64,000 nucleotides of DNA, from positions 1,612,001 to 1,676,000 of the forward strand of contig NZ_CP003915.1 of the NCBI RefSeq assembly GCF_000521505.1, given 5' to 3'. The notes below the pieces were generated by a model that was not told the DNA's origin, did not search any database, and was given only the letters and a program-made list of their open reading frames with translations. Each line of letters starts with the position of its first letter. Position 1 is the stretch's first letter. The position numbers and the translations under genes are program-made. Of this stretch, positions 50,254 to 60,751 are shown in pieces. Source of the stretch: Advenella mimigardefordensis DPN7. Its GTDB lineage: Bacteria > Pseudomonadota > Gammaproteobacteria > Burkholderiales > Burkholderiaceae_B.

Positions 50254-51888
50254 ATGGTTACCAGAACAATCGAAGTGAATGAAGAAAAATCGGCATCCGG
50301 ACGACTGTTGCCGTTTCGGCAGTCGCTGATGGCGGTGCTGGGTATCTGTTTTGTCGGTATGCTGGTGGGGCTGGATCAAACGATCGTGGGCACCGCTTTG
50401 CCTACCATTGTGGCAGAACTCAATGGTTTTGAACTCTACGCCTGGGTGGGTACGTCCTATCTGCTTGCTTCTGTTATCACGGTGCCGATCTGCGGGCGTT
50501 TAAGTGACTATTACGGGCGCAAACCATTCGTGGTGACCTCCGTTATCATTTTTACCATTGCCTCGATGCTTTGCGGTATGGCCGGCAGTATGACGCAACT
50601 GGTGCTGGCCCGGGCTCTGCAGGGTATTGGCGGCGGCATGCTTGTCGGTAGTGCCTTTGCCTGTGTGCCCGATCTGTTTCCGGATGCCAAAGTGCGCCTG
50701 CGCTGGCAGATTCTGCTGAGCTCGTCTTTTGGTATTGCCTCGGCTGTCGGCCCTTCACTGGGCGGCTTTCTGACTGAGTATTACGGCTGGCGTTCGGTTT
50801 TCTACGTCAATCTGCCGGTCGGTCTGATCAGCCTGTACTTTATCTGGCAATATCTGCCGCTGATCCGTTACTCGCGCGAGCAAACGATTCGTCTGGACTG
50901 GCAGGGTGCGGTGCTGATCGCGCTGTTTCTGGGATGTCTGCAACTGGCCGTGGAATTGTTTGCCAATCATGGCACTTCCTGGCAGGTCATTCTGTTTTCT
51001 GTCGTATCCGTGCTGGCTTTTATCGTTCTGATACGCTGGGAGCGGCACTGCGCTTTCCCGCTGCTGCCGCTGGAATTGTTCCGCAATCGCAGTCTTGCCA
51101 CCATGTTCACCCTGTCATTATTGAGCGGGTTTGTCATGTTCGGCATGCTTTTTTATATTCCACTGCTGCTTCAGGGCGGCTTCGGTTATTCGCCTAACGA
51201 TGCTGGCATGCTGGTCACGCCCCTGGTGGTATGCATTACCGTGGGCAGTATCCTGAGCGGTCGGATCGTGATTCGTCTGGCCCGGCCCAACTGGATTCTG
51301 TATATCGGTTACGTCTTGACGTGCATTACCGTTGTCGGCGTGGTTTTTTATGATCGTGCGATGTCACAGTGGATTTTTTTACTGTACATGACGCTGGGTG
51401 GGGTCGGCCTGGGTTTTATCCTGCCCAATCTGACGATCTTCAGCCAGGAGCTATCCGGGCGCAACAACCTGGGAATTGTGACAGCGCTGGTGCAGTCGAT
51501 TCGCATGATCGGCGGTATGCTGGGGACGGCCATTATCGGCACCATGGTTAATTTCTATTTTGTTGCGGGGATGAATGCCGATGCAAAGAAAATCGATTCT
51601 CCGCAATTGGTCACCGCCTTGTCTGATCCCGAACTGCTGGTCAGGCCCGATAGCCAGGCCCAGCTGATTACGCAGATGGCTCGCCTGGGGCAGGACGCCC
51701 GTCCCTGGTTACGGGTGGCTCGTGAGCATATGGTGGGGGCGATCGAATCCGGTCTGCTGGTGGTGCTGGTGGTGAATGTGATTGCGCTGTTGTGGCTTTA
51801 CCGGCTGCCGCTGATCCGTTTTGCCAGCCTGAACAAAACGGCGCCTGAGGCACCTGCTGGTCAGCATCGGCGGCGGGCTAAATTGTAA
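50254..51888 (+). CDS. MFS multidrug transporter, DHA2 (EmrB/QacA)
   Basis: Proton-driven drug exporter with about 14 membrane segments, 544 aa. Motif A GRLSDYYGRKP and motif C GPSLGGFL fit; the first helix has the DQTIVGTALPTI signature of this group. Inserted between kdsA and eno, which are often adjacent in relatives. No regulator or membrane-fusion gene is beside it. Drug range unknown. Confidence 0.9.
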   Translation: MVTRTIEVNEEKSASGRLLPFRQSLMAVLGICFVGMLVGLDQTIVGTALPTIVAELNGFELYAWVGTSYLLASVITVPICGRLSDYYGRKPFVVTSVIIFTIASMLCGMAGSMTQLVLARALQGIGGGMLVGSAFACVPDLFPDAKVRLRWQILLSSSFGIASAVGPSLGGFLTEYYGWRSVFYVNLPVGLISLYFIWQYLPLIRYSREQTIRLDWQGAVLIALFLGCLQLAVELFANHGTSWQVILFSVVSVLAFIVLIRWERHCAFPLLPLELFRNRSLATMFTLSLLSGFVMFGMLFYIPLLLQGGFGYSPNDAGMLVTPLVVCITVGSILSGRIVIRLARPNWILYIGYVLTCITVVGVVFYDRAMSQWIFLLYMTLGGVGLGFILPNLTIFSQELSGRNNLGIVTALVQSIRMIGGMLGTAIIGTMVNFYFVAGMNADAKKIDSPQLVTALSDPELLVRPDSQAQLITQMARLGQDARPWLRVAREHMVGAIESGLLVVLVVNVIALLWLYRLPLIRFASLNKTAPEAPAGQHRRRAKL

Positions 51889-51946
51889 AAATAAAGATAC
51901 AAGTTCATTTGCCGGTGGATGCAAAATTACAAGATTGGCTGAGTAA

Positions 51947-53296
<1,350 letters not shown>

Positions 53297-53326
53297 GCGC
53301 TGCGGCGCGAGTATTGAGCATTTGTC

Positions 53327-53782
53327 ATGCGCTTACTATACCTTGCCCTGATGGTTGCCTGCGTAGCGATTCAATATCCACTGTGGTGGGGGGAAGAGGG
53401 CTGGGCACGCGTGACAGTGCTCAAGCAGCAGCTGGAAGCGCAGGAGGAGAAGAACAAGGCGCTGCTTGCTCGCAATAATGCGATGGATGCGGAAGTCCAT
53501 GATCTGAAAACGGGTACCGATGCGCTTGAGGATCGGGCCCGTATTGAAATGCGCATGATTAAAAAAGATGAAACCTATGTGCAGATCCTGACGCCGAATG
53601 AACCGCAGCCCGAGGTGCCGGTGAGCTACGAAGTACCAGAGGCATCCAAACCCAAGCCGGCTGCTGTGGCTGCCAAGCCTCAGGCTTCTAAGTCGCAGGC
53701 AAAAGCGGTCACGTCCGCCAGCGCGCGGGCAAAGGCCGATAGCAGTAAGTCTGCCAGATCGGCCAAACCTACCCAGCAATAG
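53327..53782 (+). CDS. ftsB: Cell division protein FtsB with long tail
   Basis: Bitopic divisome protein. 151 aa: one N-terminal membrane helix (LLYLALMVACVAIQYPLWW), then a coiled coil (about residues 30-60) and the family DALEDRARIEMRMIKKDETYVQIL. The last 60 residues are an Ala/Lys/Ser/Pro-rich low-complexity extension; typical FtsB is about 100 aa. Confidence 0.93.
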   Translation: MRLLYLALMVACVAIQYPLWWGEEGWARVTVLKQQLEAQEEKNKALLARNNAMDAEVHDLKTGTDALEDRARIEMRMIKKDETYVQILTPNEPQPEVPVSYEVPEASKPKPAAVAAKPQASKSQAKAVTSASARAKADSSKSARSAKPTQQ

Positions 53783-53803
53783 CGATTAGCCTGCATATGG
53801 CTG

Positions 53804-53822
53804 AGCCAGACCGAATCTGGCT
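53804..53822. terminator. Stem-loop between ftsB and the TadE-like gene
   Basis: AGCCAGA - CCGAA - TCTGGCT, 7 bp perfect, between convergent genes, without a T-run. Nearby (about 53871-53906) two copies of TTTGCRCAGGCYTTCG follow each other directly. Confidence 0.45.
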
Positions 53823-53922
53823 TCCTATTGGAACGATGGTAAAAGAGCGTTCCCCAATCACCAACACTTATTTGCGCAGGCTTTCGTTTGCACAGGCCTT
53901 CGTTTGCGCTGTCTGGCTGCCG

Positions 53923-54996
53923 CTAGGGTAAGCAGGCGGCGTCGGTAGGTAAGGCATTTTCAGGAACATCGTTATTTGCGACAGGGCGTGAAGGCGTGGG
54001 CTGGCCGCTGTCCGTGCCTGTTTCGGAGTCGACGGGGGAAACCGGCCTATCTCCGGGACTAGTGGCGGAAACAGTAGCAGGCTGTGGTGCCGTTTCGGTG
54101 CTCATGCCGCCTTTGGTGCTGCTGTGATTGTCGCTGCCCTGGCTGCGTCCGGGATCAGGGGGCGTGCGCCGGGTTGCCGAGGAACGGGCCAGCGTGTTGC
54201 GTTGCTGGTAGCGGACATGAGTCGTTTCTTCAGTGAGCCAGAGCACCGGATGCGATTGCATTTCAATCGTGATGGCTGCGCTCATGGGCAATGCGCCAAG
54301 CCTGGCTTGCGGTGATTCAGGTGCGCCGATGGCACCGAATATGGTTCGCAATAATGATTTCATGCCCGGCACGACCGGCTCATATAAATAGCGCGCCTGC
54401 AGTTGCAGGGTGTTGGCGTCGTAGATCGTGCTGCCCGATGCCGTGCCTCGCGGATACTGTTGGTGCTGCCGGTGCTGATAATTGTTATTAATGGCCGGGT
54501 GGCCCGTTTTGATTGCAATGGGCAGATCCTTTTGCATGAAGTCCGCAAATTCCGCAAGATTAGGGTGCGTAATGGTAATGTCCCAGGCAAGCTGGCCGCT
54601 ATCCTGTTCGAAGCGCTGTAGTTGATGCTGCATCCGTTCCTGTGGACTGCGATAAGCCCCGGCCGGTGCGTACAATGGAGCGAGCGCCTCAAGAAAGGCA
54701 TCTTCGATGGCTTGTGGTCTGGTGTGGTTCACGCTGCCGGCACGACCGGCCTGAAGCAGAGCAAGGTTGACCGCTTCGCGCACCATATACCAACGTGAGG
54801 CTTCGTAGCTCGTTACGGCCGCCAGTAACAGGGGCAGGGCAACCACGAGAAATTCCATCATGGCAAAGCCGCGCTGGCGACTCAGCGAGATACCAGAGGG
54901 TGTTCTGGGTTGTAAGCAGTCAGGTCGGCACGCACGGGCAAGTGCAGGGCAGCGACGACAGAGCAAAAAAAGCAGAGGCGGGAAGAGATATGGCAT
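53923..54996 (-). CDS. TadE-like pseudopilin-type protein, orphan
   Basis: 357 aa from the best available ATG, though the start is uncertain. The TadE-type N-terminal helix is RQRGFAMMEFLVVALPLLLAAVTSYEASRWYMVREAVNLALLQAGRAG. Downstream is a globular part and a Ser/Thr/Pro-rich C-terminal third. The 45 residues before RQRGF are unusual for this family (several Cys and Arg). No tad or flp genes are near, so it may act in another secretion or surface system. Confidence 0.65.
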   Translation of the reverse strand: MPYLFPPLLFLLCRRCPALARACRPDCLQPRTPSGISLSRQRGFAMMEFLVVALPLLLAAVTSYEASRWYMVREAVNLALLQAGRAGSVNHTRPQAIEDAFLEALAPLYAPAGAYRSPQERMQHQLQRFEQDSGQLAWDITITHPNLAEFADFMQKDLPIAIKTGHPAINNNYQHRQHQQYPRGTASGSTIYDANTLQLQARYLYEPVVPGMKSLLRTIFGAIGAPESPQARLGALPMSAAITIEMQSHPVLWLTEETTHVRYQQRNTLARSSATRRTPPDPGRSQGSDNHSSTKGGMSTETAPQPATVSATSPGDRPVSPVDSETGTDSGQPTPSRPVANNDVPENALPTDAACLP

Positions 54997-55237
54997 CCCC
55001 GCAGTTTGCGCAAAACCGCGGTATATGTATAGTGTGGCTTTCTGTGCTGGATAAGGACGCGTCGCGGTCTGCGGCGGCAGGTAGATTGTGACGGCGGCGG
55101 CCGTATCGATGAGGGTGCGGGCAGATGGTAAAAGCCGTTGCCGTGTTGATGAAGGTGCCGGCTGCCCCGGCAACCAGGTAGCGGTATAGCGTCTGTCGTA
55201 GTCTGTCGGCAGGCTTTGGCTACCTGCCGGTCAGCGT

Positions 55238-56161
55238 TTAATGTGCTACCGGTTCAGATGGCTCTTCAGGCGACTGGCCATCAATAAACAGACGGGCACA
55301 ATCAATTGCGTCGAAGGTATAGGGTTTGCCGCAGAAGTTGCAGGCAATATCAACTTTTTCCTGTTCGCTCAGAATGCTCTCAATTTCTGCGCGACCAAGC
55401 ATTTTGAGCATATTGCCAACGCGTTCACGTGTGCATGGGCAAAACCAGCGTACCGGCTGCGGTTCGAAGGTGAGCAAAGGCTCTTCCCAGAACAGGCGGT
55501 GAATCAGTGTCTCGGGAGACGCGCTGAGCATTTCATCCTGCGTCAGCGTCTGGGCCAGAATGCCGGCGCGCTGCCATGATTCCCGATGCGCTTCTGCATC
55601 TTCTGCGGTGCCTCCATGGTCGGGCAAGCGCTGCAGCAGCAAGCCGGTAGCGCGTTGCTCGTTGGCAGCCAGCCAGATATGCGTATCGAGTTGCTCCGAC
55701 TGTTTCATATAGTGCTCCAGCACTTTGGCAACCGAATCGCCTTCCATGGGCACCACGCCCTGATAGGGTTGCTGGCCTTCCTGACGGTCTGCCGGATCCA
55801 GAATGACGATAAACCGGCCATTGCCGTTGCCGTTGAGCAGCGACTGGAAGGTGGCATTGTCGGGCACCACAAACTCCTGGCGCAACTGTACGGTGGCACG
55901 CAGGCTCAGATCGGATTGGCATTCGACCACGATCAGGGCCAGCGCCCCGTCGCCCTGCAGCTGCAGTACGAGCGAACCATCGAATTTGATGTTTGAAGCA
56001 AGCAGCACCGAGGCGGCACACAGTTCTCCGAGCAGGTCGCGCACGACCGGCGGGTAGCTTTGATGTGCCAGCCCGGTGTGCCAGGTGTCGGTCAGATCAA
56101 CGGTCTGGATCCGTGTGCTGCGATCGTCCAGCAGGTACTTCTGTAATTGGTCAGTTGTCAT
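55238..56161 (-). CDS. hslO: Hsp33 redox-regulated chaperone
   Basis: Holdase activated by oxidation and heat. 307 aa. The zinc-binding redox switch is CPC near residue 240 (WFCPCTRERV) and CNFC near residue 272 (IACNFCGKPY). Next gene on the same strand upstream is the gamma-carbonic-anhydrase-like gene, 24 bp away. Confidence 0.95.
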   Translation of the reverse strand: MTTDQLQKYLLDDRSTRIQTVDLTDTWHTGLAHQSYPPVVRDLLGELCAASVLLASNIKFDGSLVLQLQGDGALALIVVECQSDLSLRATVQLRQEFVVPDNATFQSLLNGNGNGRFIVILDPADRQEGQQPYQGVVPMEGDSVAKVLEHYMKQSEQLDTHIWLAANEQRATGLLLQRLPDHGGTAEDAEAHRESWQRAGILAQTLTQDEMLSASPETLIHRLFWEEPLLTFEPQPVRWFCPCTRERVGNMLKMLGRAEIESILSEQEKVDIACNFCGKPYTFDAIDCARLFIDGQSPEEPSEPVAH

Positions 56162-56185
56162 GGCAGGAGTGGCATCGCGCTCAAA

Positions 56186-56707
56186 TTACCCAAGGCGTTT
56201 AAGGCCGCTGCGATAGCGCTGCCCCTGCCAAACGTAATGAGCCGTGTTCTTGTGAATATTGGCGATTTCGTCTTCGCTCAGTGTACGGGCAATTTTGCTG
56301 ACACCAATCACCAGAGAGCCGTCAGGGATGACTTTGCCTTCGGTCACAATGGCGCCGGCGCCGATGATGCAGTTTTTGCCAATGCGGGCATTGTTCAGCA
56401 CAATGGCCTGCATGCCGATGAGCGAGCCTTCGCCGATGGTACAGCCGTGCAGCATGGCCTGGTGGCCTACGGTGACGTTCTTTTCAATGGTGAGAGGAAC
56501 GCCTTCGTCTACATGCAGCACGCTGCCTTCCTGGACGTTGCTGCCTTCCTGAATCAGGATAGGTGCGTTGTCGCCGCGAATGGCAACATTGGCCCAGATG
56601 CTGACATCTTTTTCCAGCGTTACGTTGCCAATGACCGTCGCACTGTCAAAGACAAAAGCGGTGGGGTCGATGGTGGGCGCCAGCTCATCGATCTGATAGA
56701 CAGCCAT
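56186..56707 (-). CDS. Gamma carbonic anhydrase-like protein (YrdA family)
   Basis: Left-handed beta-helix trimer of the gamma-CA type, 173 aa. Hexapeptide repeats run from ATVIGNVTLEKDVSIW to the end. Metal-binding His residues sit in VLHVDEG, VTVGHQAMLHGC. AGGAG precedes the ATG. Many YrdA proteins show no CO2 hydration activity, so the enzymatic role is open. Confidence 0.92.
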   Translation of the reverse strand: MAVYQIDELAPTIDPTAFVFDSATVIGNVTLEKDVSIWANVAIRGDNAPILIQEGSNVQEGSVLHVDEGVPLTIEKNVTVGHQAMLHGCTIGEGSLIGMQAIVLNNARIGKNCIIGAGAIVTEGKVIPDGSLVIGVSKIARTLSEDEIANIHKNTAHYVWQGQRYRSGLKRLG

Positions 56708-56727
56708 GATAAATAATTCTCCTGTTC

Positions 56728-58173
56728 CTAGCTGGTCAAATTGTCGGTTTCTGTGCTGGTGCTGATATCGCGCCAGACGTAACCATCTTTGTCAATGTGA
56801 CCACGAATGGCGGTTGGAATCCAGTCTTGTGGTTCGGCCTGCAGAGGGTGAATCTGGGCGCCGGACCAATAGTTCAGGGCAACCGCCGGATCAGGATAGT
56901 CGTTCTGGTCGGTTCTGTTGACTGCAATAAAACCTTTCTGACCGGTCTTCAGTGGTTTGCCGGCCTGGTCTATCACTGTAATCCGGTGTCCGGGATAAAC
57001 CCGGCCCATGCTGCCCTGGCGCGGTGCCCATTTTTCCTGGCTTTCGCCAATGATGTAGCCAAAGCCCAGCGGGGCGGCCACGACATTGATATCAACGTTA
57101 AAGCGCTGTCTGGCCCATTGGCCCAGGGAGGGATCGTAATCGGTGTCCAGGCAACTGATGCTGCGGATGGCCAGATCGAATTCTTCCAGCGCATCGGGGT
57201 AGTCGCGGATACGGCGCAAATCCGGGCCGGAGGCATAAATATTGGTGATCTGGTAGTGTTCCAGCAGTGTGAACAGTCGCGGGATGGTGCGTCCAGCGGG
57301 ACAGCCGACGATGGATTTGCCGAAATACAGCGTGGGTAGCAGGGCATTGAGCAGGCCGTTGGGGCTGTTCCAGTCGTAGGAGGTCCAGAAAATGTCGTTT
57401 GATTTTGGAAACCAGTTCTGCGAGGCGACAAAGCCCGGCAGGGTGCCGATCAGGGAGCTGTGATCCAGAAGCACGCCGCGCAATGGTTCGTTTTCTGTAG
57501 GAGCAGGGTACACCAGAATGGCAGGCGTGGAGGCACTGACCACATGGGGTGTGAATGTGGACGGTTGACGCGCCAGCAGGGTGCGCCAGGAAATGATGCG
57601 ATCGTCATCCGTGTGGATGCCGATGATCTGTTTGACCGGCGAATGATTGTCAACCGCCGAAATCAGCGCGGTAATGGAGTGCTTGTCGACTACCGCTACC
57701 CGCGCCTGCGAATCATGCAGCCGTTCTCCGTATTCGGCACTGCTAAGGGAGGCGGTCAGGGGCACGACAATGGCGCCCACAGTAAGCACCGCCAGCTGGG
57801 TGATGGCGCTTTCTGCTGAGTGCTGCAGGGCGACCGCAACGCGATCCTGCGGCTGCACACCCATGCGGATGAAGCCGTTGGCCAGTTTATTCACCTTTTC
57901 GGACAGTTGGCCGTAAGTGAGGAGGGTGAGCTGCCCTACCTGATCTTCGAAATAAATCGCGACCTGGCGTGCTTCGTGAGGGCTGGAGGCCCACCGGTGA
58001 CAGCAGGCATCCGCTATATTGAATACCGAAGGCACCAGCCATTCAAATGATTTATAGAGTGACGAATAATGATCGGTCATAAGGTGGCGTATAGAATCGG
58101 GGGCGCTAAAGAAATAGGGCAGTGCGTGCAAAAAAGATCCTGCCTGCTGCCCGGGGACTTCTGATTCTATCAT
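56728..58173 (-). CDS. AMP-binding (acyl-CoA synthetase-like) protein, degenerate
   Basis: 481 aa. The first half matches acetyl/propionyl-CoA synthetases (FNIADACCHRWASSP ... VAIYFEDQVG ... LTYGQLSEKVNKLANGF). The ATP-binding loop, normally YTSGTTGxPKG, reads VYPAPTENEPLRG (221-233), and the protein ends in DGYVWRD without the C-terminal domain that carries the catalytic Lys. It is therefore probably inactive as a ligase. Start is either the ATG overlapping the RDD stop (used here) or MTDHYSS at 58080. Confidence 0.75.
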   Translation of the reverse strand: MIESEVPGQQAGSFLHALPYFFSAPDSIRHLMTDHYSSLYKSFEWLVPSVFNIADACCHRWASSPHEARQVAIYFEDQVGQLTLLTYGQLSEKVNKLANGFIRMGVQPQDRVAVALQHSAESAITQLAVLTVGAIVVPLTASLSSAEYGERLHDSQARVAVVDKHSITALISAVDNHSPVKQIIGIHTDDDRIISWRTLLARQPSTFTPHVVSASTPAILVYPAPTENEPLRGVLLDHSSLIGTLPGFVASQNWFPKSNDIFWTSYDWNSPNGLLNALLPTLYFGKSIVGCPAGRTIPRLFTLLEHYQITNIYASGPDLRRIRDYPDALEEFDLAIRSISCLDTDYDPSLGQWARQRFNVDINVVAAPLGFGYIIGESQEKWAPRQGSMGRVYPGHRITVIDQAGKPLKTGQKGFIAVNRTDQNDYPDPAVALNYWSGAQIHPLQAEPQDWIPTAIRGHIDKDGYVWRDISTSTETDNLTS

Positions 58174-58703
58174 TGAATCGCCGCCGGCGATAGGTCGGCC
58201 AGACGGGTGCCCGCCAGCCTGTCATGTAACATCAGGCCGTCCCGGTCGAACCAGCTGTAAACAAAGTTGAGAAAAGGCGTGAAGACGATGAAAAGGGTCA
58301 CGGATGGCCAGCCCAGAGAGGTGGAGATGGTGTAGACAAGATAGGCGCCCAGCAGCGGGATGGGCCAGCACAGAATATAGCGCAGTACCAGTTTACCCAG
58401 TGGGGCACGGGTGCCTTGCCGGCTGACGAGACGGATATTCCAGGTTTTCATGGGCAGTGTTTGTCCATGTTTGCGCCAGCACAGCACAAAATACAGGCCG
58501 ATGGCGACAAACAGCACGGCCTGGCGGGTACCCAGCAGGGTCAGACCGCTGCGGCTTTGTGTCAGCGTATCGAAAATGTAGTCGGTAAAGAAGACCACGC
58601 CGAACAGCAGCACGGCCTCATACATCATGCAGGCAAACAGGCGCAGACGGGATGGAGAACGACGCGACGACAGTGCCGCGTCGGGAGTGGCAGAAGAGTT
58701 CAT
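58170..58703 (-). CDS. RDD-family membrane protein
   Basis: 177 aa with about three to four helices. The RDD domain starts PSRLRLFACMMYEAVLLFGVVF and ends DRDGLMLHDRLAGTRLADL. Stop overlaps the AMP-binding gene's ATG. Function of the family is unclear, some members are transporters. It lies 11 bp after the methyltransferase gene. Confidence 0.85.
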   Translation of the reverse strand: MNSSATPDAALSSRRSPSRLRLFACMMYEAVLLFGVVFFTDYIFDTLTQSRSGLTLLGTRQAVLFVAIGLYFVLCWRKHGQTLPMKTWNIRLVSRQGTRAPLGKLVLRYILCWPIPLLGAYLVYTISTSLGWPSVTLFIVFTPFLNFVYSWFDRDGLMLHDRLAGTRLADLSPAAIQ

Positions 58704-58714
58704 GCAGTTGGCTA

Positions 58715-60313
58715 TCAGGGTTTACGGTAGCTGTCGGCAACCATTTCAAATGAAAACAGGCGGCAGTCAAGTGCTCCATTGTACAGTGGCGTACGGCGGC
58801 GCGGTTTCAGACGCAATTTGCCAGGTAGTTCCAGGTCGCTGGAAATCACATGGACCTGCCAGCCGGCAAAATGCTGTTTCAGGCAGGCGGACCAATCGCG
58901 CCAGAAACTGTCGTCCTGCTGGTCGAGCCGTTCCCCATAAGGCGGGTTCGTTACCAGCCAGCCGCTATTGGTTGGCGGCTGCAGATCGAGGGCGTTGGCC
59001 CGGGCAAACTGGATCGAGTCGGGCGCCAGGTTTGCGCGCTGCATGTTGTCGCGTGCGGCCTCTATCGCGTGAGGATTCAGGTCGCAGCCATAGAGCGGCG
59101 TTTCCAGTTCCGGTGCGATGCGACTGAAGGCATCTTCTTTCAGGGCCGACCACTGACGGGCGTCGGCATTGCGCAGGCGCTCGAAACCAAAGGGACGGGA
59201 AATACCCGGTGGCACGCCTTGTGCGATCCAGGCGGCCTCGATCAGAATCGTGCCGCTACCGCAAAAAGGATCCAGCAGCGGTTGCGAAGGATCCCAGCCC
59301 GATAGTGCCAGAATACCGGCGGCCAGGTTTTCACGCAGCGGCGCTTCGCCCTTGTCCAGACGCCAGCCGCGTTTGAACAGTGATTCGCCCGACGTGTCCA
59401 GGTACAGCGTGCCCGAATCCCGGGTCAGAAACAGGTGGACCCGGGCGTCGGGTCGGACGGTATCGATGCTGGGCCGTTCGCCTTCCCGATCACGCAAGCG
59501 GTCACAGATGCCGTCTTTTGCCTTCAGATTGCAGAACATCAGACTTTTCATGGGGCTCTGGATGGCCGACGTATCCACCCGCAGGGTATGTTCAGCGCCA
59601 AACCAGCGCTCCCACGGGGCGTCGTAAGCCAGTTCGTAGATGTCGTCTTCGGTGAGGACCAGGCCATGCGCCACCTGCACCAGAATCCGGGTTGCCAGGC
59701 GGGAGTACAGATTGGCCCGCAGAATGCCGGCCCAGTCAGCTTCGAAAGCGCAGCCGGCGCGGCCTTTTTCTACCTGATCAAACCCCAGCGCCTGCATCTC
59801 TTCGCACAGAATCTCTTCCAGCCCTTGCGGGCAGGGTGCAAATACCCTGAACGTTTCGGTCAGGCGGGAAGAAGGGCGTGGTCGCGCCTGTCCGGCTTCC
59901 CGCGGTGTACGGGTCCGGCGATCGGCGGGTTCACCCCGGGAGCGCTTATTTGTCACCGGGGCGTCAGGATGGACATCCGGCTGGCGGGCTGCGGTCCTGG
60001 GCCTGTCGCTGCGGATTGGTCTGTCGCTGCGCATTGGCCTTTCGGTGCGCTCTGCCGCTATCCGGCGCGATTGATATGATTCGTTCGTGTCACCCGCAGA
60101 GACGCTGCGTTCTGTGGGTAACGGGCGCCGGGGTCTGGCCGGCGCAGGTTTGTCCTGGCCGGAACGCAGTTGATTTTGCGCAACGGCGCGCGCTCTTGCG
60201 CCGGAACGGACTCGTGGCTTCTGGTCGGCATCGTCATTCTCGTCTGCTTTGCGCGGTGCGCGACTCAGACTGAGTTTCTTGCGCTCTGGAGGGGTATTGG
60301 TGTCATCGGTCAT
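58715..60313 (-). CDS. 23S rRNA m2G methyltransferase-like (THUMP + MTase)
   Basis: Resembles the N-terminal half of RlmL. 532 aa: a long Arg/Pro-rich disordered N-terminus (about residues 1-150), then a THUMP/ferredoxin-like RNA-binding region (TETFRVFAPCPQGLEEIL...), then a Rossmann methyltransferase with DPFCGSGTILIEAA and NPPYGERL. The C-terminal K-type methyltransferase domain of E. coli RlmKL is missing, usual in betaproteobacteria. Confidence 0.88.
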   Translation of the reverse strand: MTDDTNTPPERKKLSLSRAPRKADENDDADQKPRVRSGARARAVAQNQLRSGQDKPAPARPRRPLPTERSVSAGDTNESYQSRRIAAERTERPMRSDRPIRSDRPRTAARQPDVHPDAPVTNKRSRGEPADRRTRTPREAGQARPRPSSRLTETFRVFAPCPQGLEEILCEEMQALGFDQVEKGRAGCAFEADWAGILRANLYSRLATRILVQVAHGLVLTEDDIYELAYDAPWERWFGAEHTLRVDTSAIQSPMKSLMFCNLKAKDGICDRLRDREGERPSIDTVRPDARVHLFLTRDSGTLYLDTSGESLFKRGWRLDKGEAPLRENLAAGILALSGWDPSQPLLDPFCGSGTILIEAAWIAQGVPPGISRPFGFERLRNADARQWSALKEDAFSRIAPELETPLYGCDLNPHAIEAARDNMQRANLAPDSIQFARANALDLQPPTNSGWLVTNPPYGERLDQQDDSFWRDWSACLKQHFAGWQVHVISSDLELPGKLRLKPRRRTPLYNGALDCRLFSFEMVADSYRKP

Positions 60314-60324
60314 GGCGAAGCCTG

Positions 60325-60744
60325 TCAGAAAGGTTTGGTGACCACAAGAATGACCACCGCCAGCAGCAGCAATACCGGTACCTCATTGAACCAGCGATAG
60401 AACACATGGTCGCGCTGGTTGCGGCCCTGTACAAATTTTTGGTAAATGCGAAAACAGGCGTGATGGTAGCCGATAATCAGCAGTACAAAAAGCAATTTCG
60501 CGTGCAGCCAGCCGTTGCTCAGGCCGATTCGGTAATACAGCATGAGCACCAGGCCGAAAGCGACGGCCGGCACTGCCAGCATGGTGGTAAAGCGCAGCAG
60601 CCGCCGGGCCATGCCCAGCAGGACCGGATAAACCGGACCATCCTGCGGTTGCTGGGCCAGGTTAACAAAAATGCGCGGCAAATAGAACAGGCCGGCAAAC
60701 CAGGCGATGACAAAGACGATATGAAGGGATTTGATCCAGAGCAT
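60325..60744 (-). CDS. hemJ: Protoporphyrinogen IX oxidase HemJ
   Basis: Membrane enzyme for the late step of heme synthesis in bacteria lacking HemG/HemY. 139 aa, four helices. The conserved N-terminal His is in WIKSLHIVFVIAWFAGLFYLPRIFV and the conserved Lys in GWLHAKLLFVLLIIGYHH. Part of the minus-strand run next to proA. Confidence 0.9.
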   Translation of the reverse strand: MLWIKSLHIVFVIAWFAGLFYLPRIFVNLAQQPQDGPVYPVLLGMARRLLRFTTMLAVPAVAFGLVLMLYYRIGLSNGWLHAKLLFVLLIIGYHHACFRIYQKFVQGRNQRDHVFYRWFNEVPVLLLLAVVILVVTKPF

Positions 60745-60751
60745 TTTTTAT

